From: Gallionella sp.
GTDB lineage: Bacteria > Pseudomonadota > Gammaproteobacteria > Burkholderiales > Gallionellaceae
Length of the DNA stretch: 64,000 bases
Assembly: GCA_028710525.1 (NCBI GenBank)
Contig: JAQTTY010000010.1
Span: 62,001-126,000, forward strand
Direction: 5' to 3'
The translations under genes and the position numbers were made by a program. Shown here in pieces: positions 63,462-64,000 of this stretch. The notes beneath the pieces are model-generated. The model was not told the origin of the DNA, searched no databases, and was given only the letters and a program-made list of their open reading frames with translations. The first letter of the stretch is position 1. Each line of letters starts with the position of its first letter.

Positions 63462-64000
63462 ATGCTGATCTTGGCTGCCGCACTAGGCTCACTGATAGGC
63501 ATGGTGTTGGGCCTGACTGGCGCAGGTGGCGGCATACTGGCCGTGCCTGCATTGACACTGGTGTTGGGCTGGAGCATGACCCAATCCGCACCAGTCGCGC
63601 TATTGGCGGTCGGTGCTGCCGCCGCAGTGGGCGCGATGAGCGCACATAAAAAAGGGCTGGTACGTTATCGTGCCGCGATGCTGATTTCTATCTGCGGCAT
63701 GTTGGTCGCGCCGTTGGGGCAACATTGGGCGCATCTTTTACCGGAACGTTGGCTGACGCTGATCTTCTCCAGCGTGATGATTGTGGTCGCGGTACGACTT
63801 TGGCACAGTGTTTCGGCGCATACGCTTAGCGATGATGGCGTAGACACCGATCTACTGCGCCCGCGCCGCATTAAGGTCAAGACCGGCCGCATCGTATGGA
63901 ACCGCACTTCCTTCACCACCCTTTCACTGATCGGAGTGTTGACCGGTTTAACTACCGGACTGCTAGGAGTGGGTGGCGGCTTTATCATCGTCCCAGCCTT
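63462..64000 (+). CDS. TauE/SafE-family permease, 3' end beyond window
   Basis: The ATG at 63462 (GGAG 8 nt upstream) opens a frame that runs off the right edge (179 codons). The TM core GLTGAGGGILAVPALTLVLG at the N-terminus and GLLGVGGGFIIVPAL after about residue 165 are the two glycine-rich repeats of the family. TauE/SafE members export sulfite or sulfonates. A link with the periplasmic rhodanese is plausible. Confidence 0.9.
   Translation, partial: MLILAAALGSLIGMVLGLTGAGGGILAVPALTLVLGWSMTQSAPVALLAVGAAAAVGAMSAHKKGLVRYRAAMLISICGMLVAPLGQHWAHLLPERWLTLIFSSVMIVVAVRLWHSVSAHTLSDDGVDTDLLRPRRIKVKTGRIVWNRTSFTTLSLIGVLTGLTTGLLGVGGGFIIVPA

Overview
This 64 kb window is chromosomal DNA of a motile Gram-negative bacterium, most likely a betaproteobacterium of the Nitrosomonadales (Gallionellaceae-like). 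The evidence is flhDC as flagellar master regulator beside motAB, the housekeeping order ndk-rlmN-pilW-rodZ-ispG-hisS-yfgM-bamB-der, several c-type haem sensors, and intergenic palindromes typical of such genomes. The taxonomic call is inference. No transposase, prophage, plasmid gene or CRISPR array was seen.

1-24.8 kb (minus strand) is a motility and signalling block. It holds cheV (cut by the left edge), three chemoreceptors (two PAS-containing paralogues, one with a periplasmic CxxCH haem-type insert, and one four-helix-bundle receptor), motB, motA, flhC and flhD. Upstream lies a five-gene set: HDOD protein, two giant hybrid histidine kinases, REC-EAL phosphodiesterase and HDOD-REC-GGDEF cyclase. 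A perfect FliA (sigma-28) promoter precedes the HDOD gene, a near-perfect one lies far upstream of flhD, and a good one precedes motA. A 768-residue coiled-coil protein of unknown function ends the block.

25-28.6 kb: tRNA-Ala/tRNA-Glu, gltX, tRNA-Val, and a nitrilase-family hydrolase/GNAT pair. 28.6-35.6 kb: a copper/silver efflux operon (Met/Cys-rich small protein, cusC, cusB with a fused CusF domain, cusA, cusF). The cusA frame is interrupted, but kept open, by two copies of a palindromic repeat also found at two intergenic sites. 35.7-39 kb: SWIM-SNF2 helicase.

39-41.6 kb: a class I c-di-GMP riboswitch (GEMM-I) precedes a membrane-bound, ankyrin-containing class III nucleotide cyclase, which suggests one cyclic nucleotide controls synthesis of another. 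A nucleotidyltransferase and a small protein form an overlapping pair next to it.

41.7-51 kb is housekeeping. 51-54.2 kb is an Mla-like lipid-transport operon whose ATPase has lost all ABC catalytic motifs. 54.3-57 kb carries prfB and lysS. 57-58.3 kb has a Crp/Fnr regulator and an anchored c-type cytochrome; 58.3-61.7 kb has mtnP-aldolase-apt-mtnA, a methylthioadenosine salvage operon of the DHAP-shunt type. 62-64 kb has small membrane, haem and rhodanese proteins and a TauE/SafE permease (cut by the right edge). Two TGTGA-N6-(T/G)CACA sites with exact class II CRP geometry precede the cytochrome gene and the 62-kb cluster, linking them to a Crp-family regulator.
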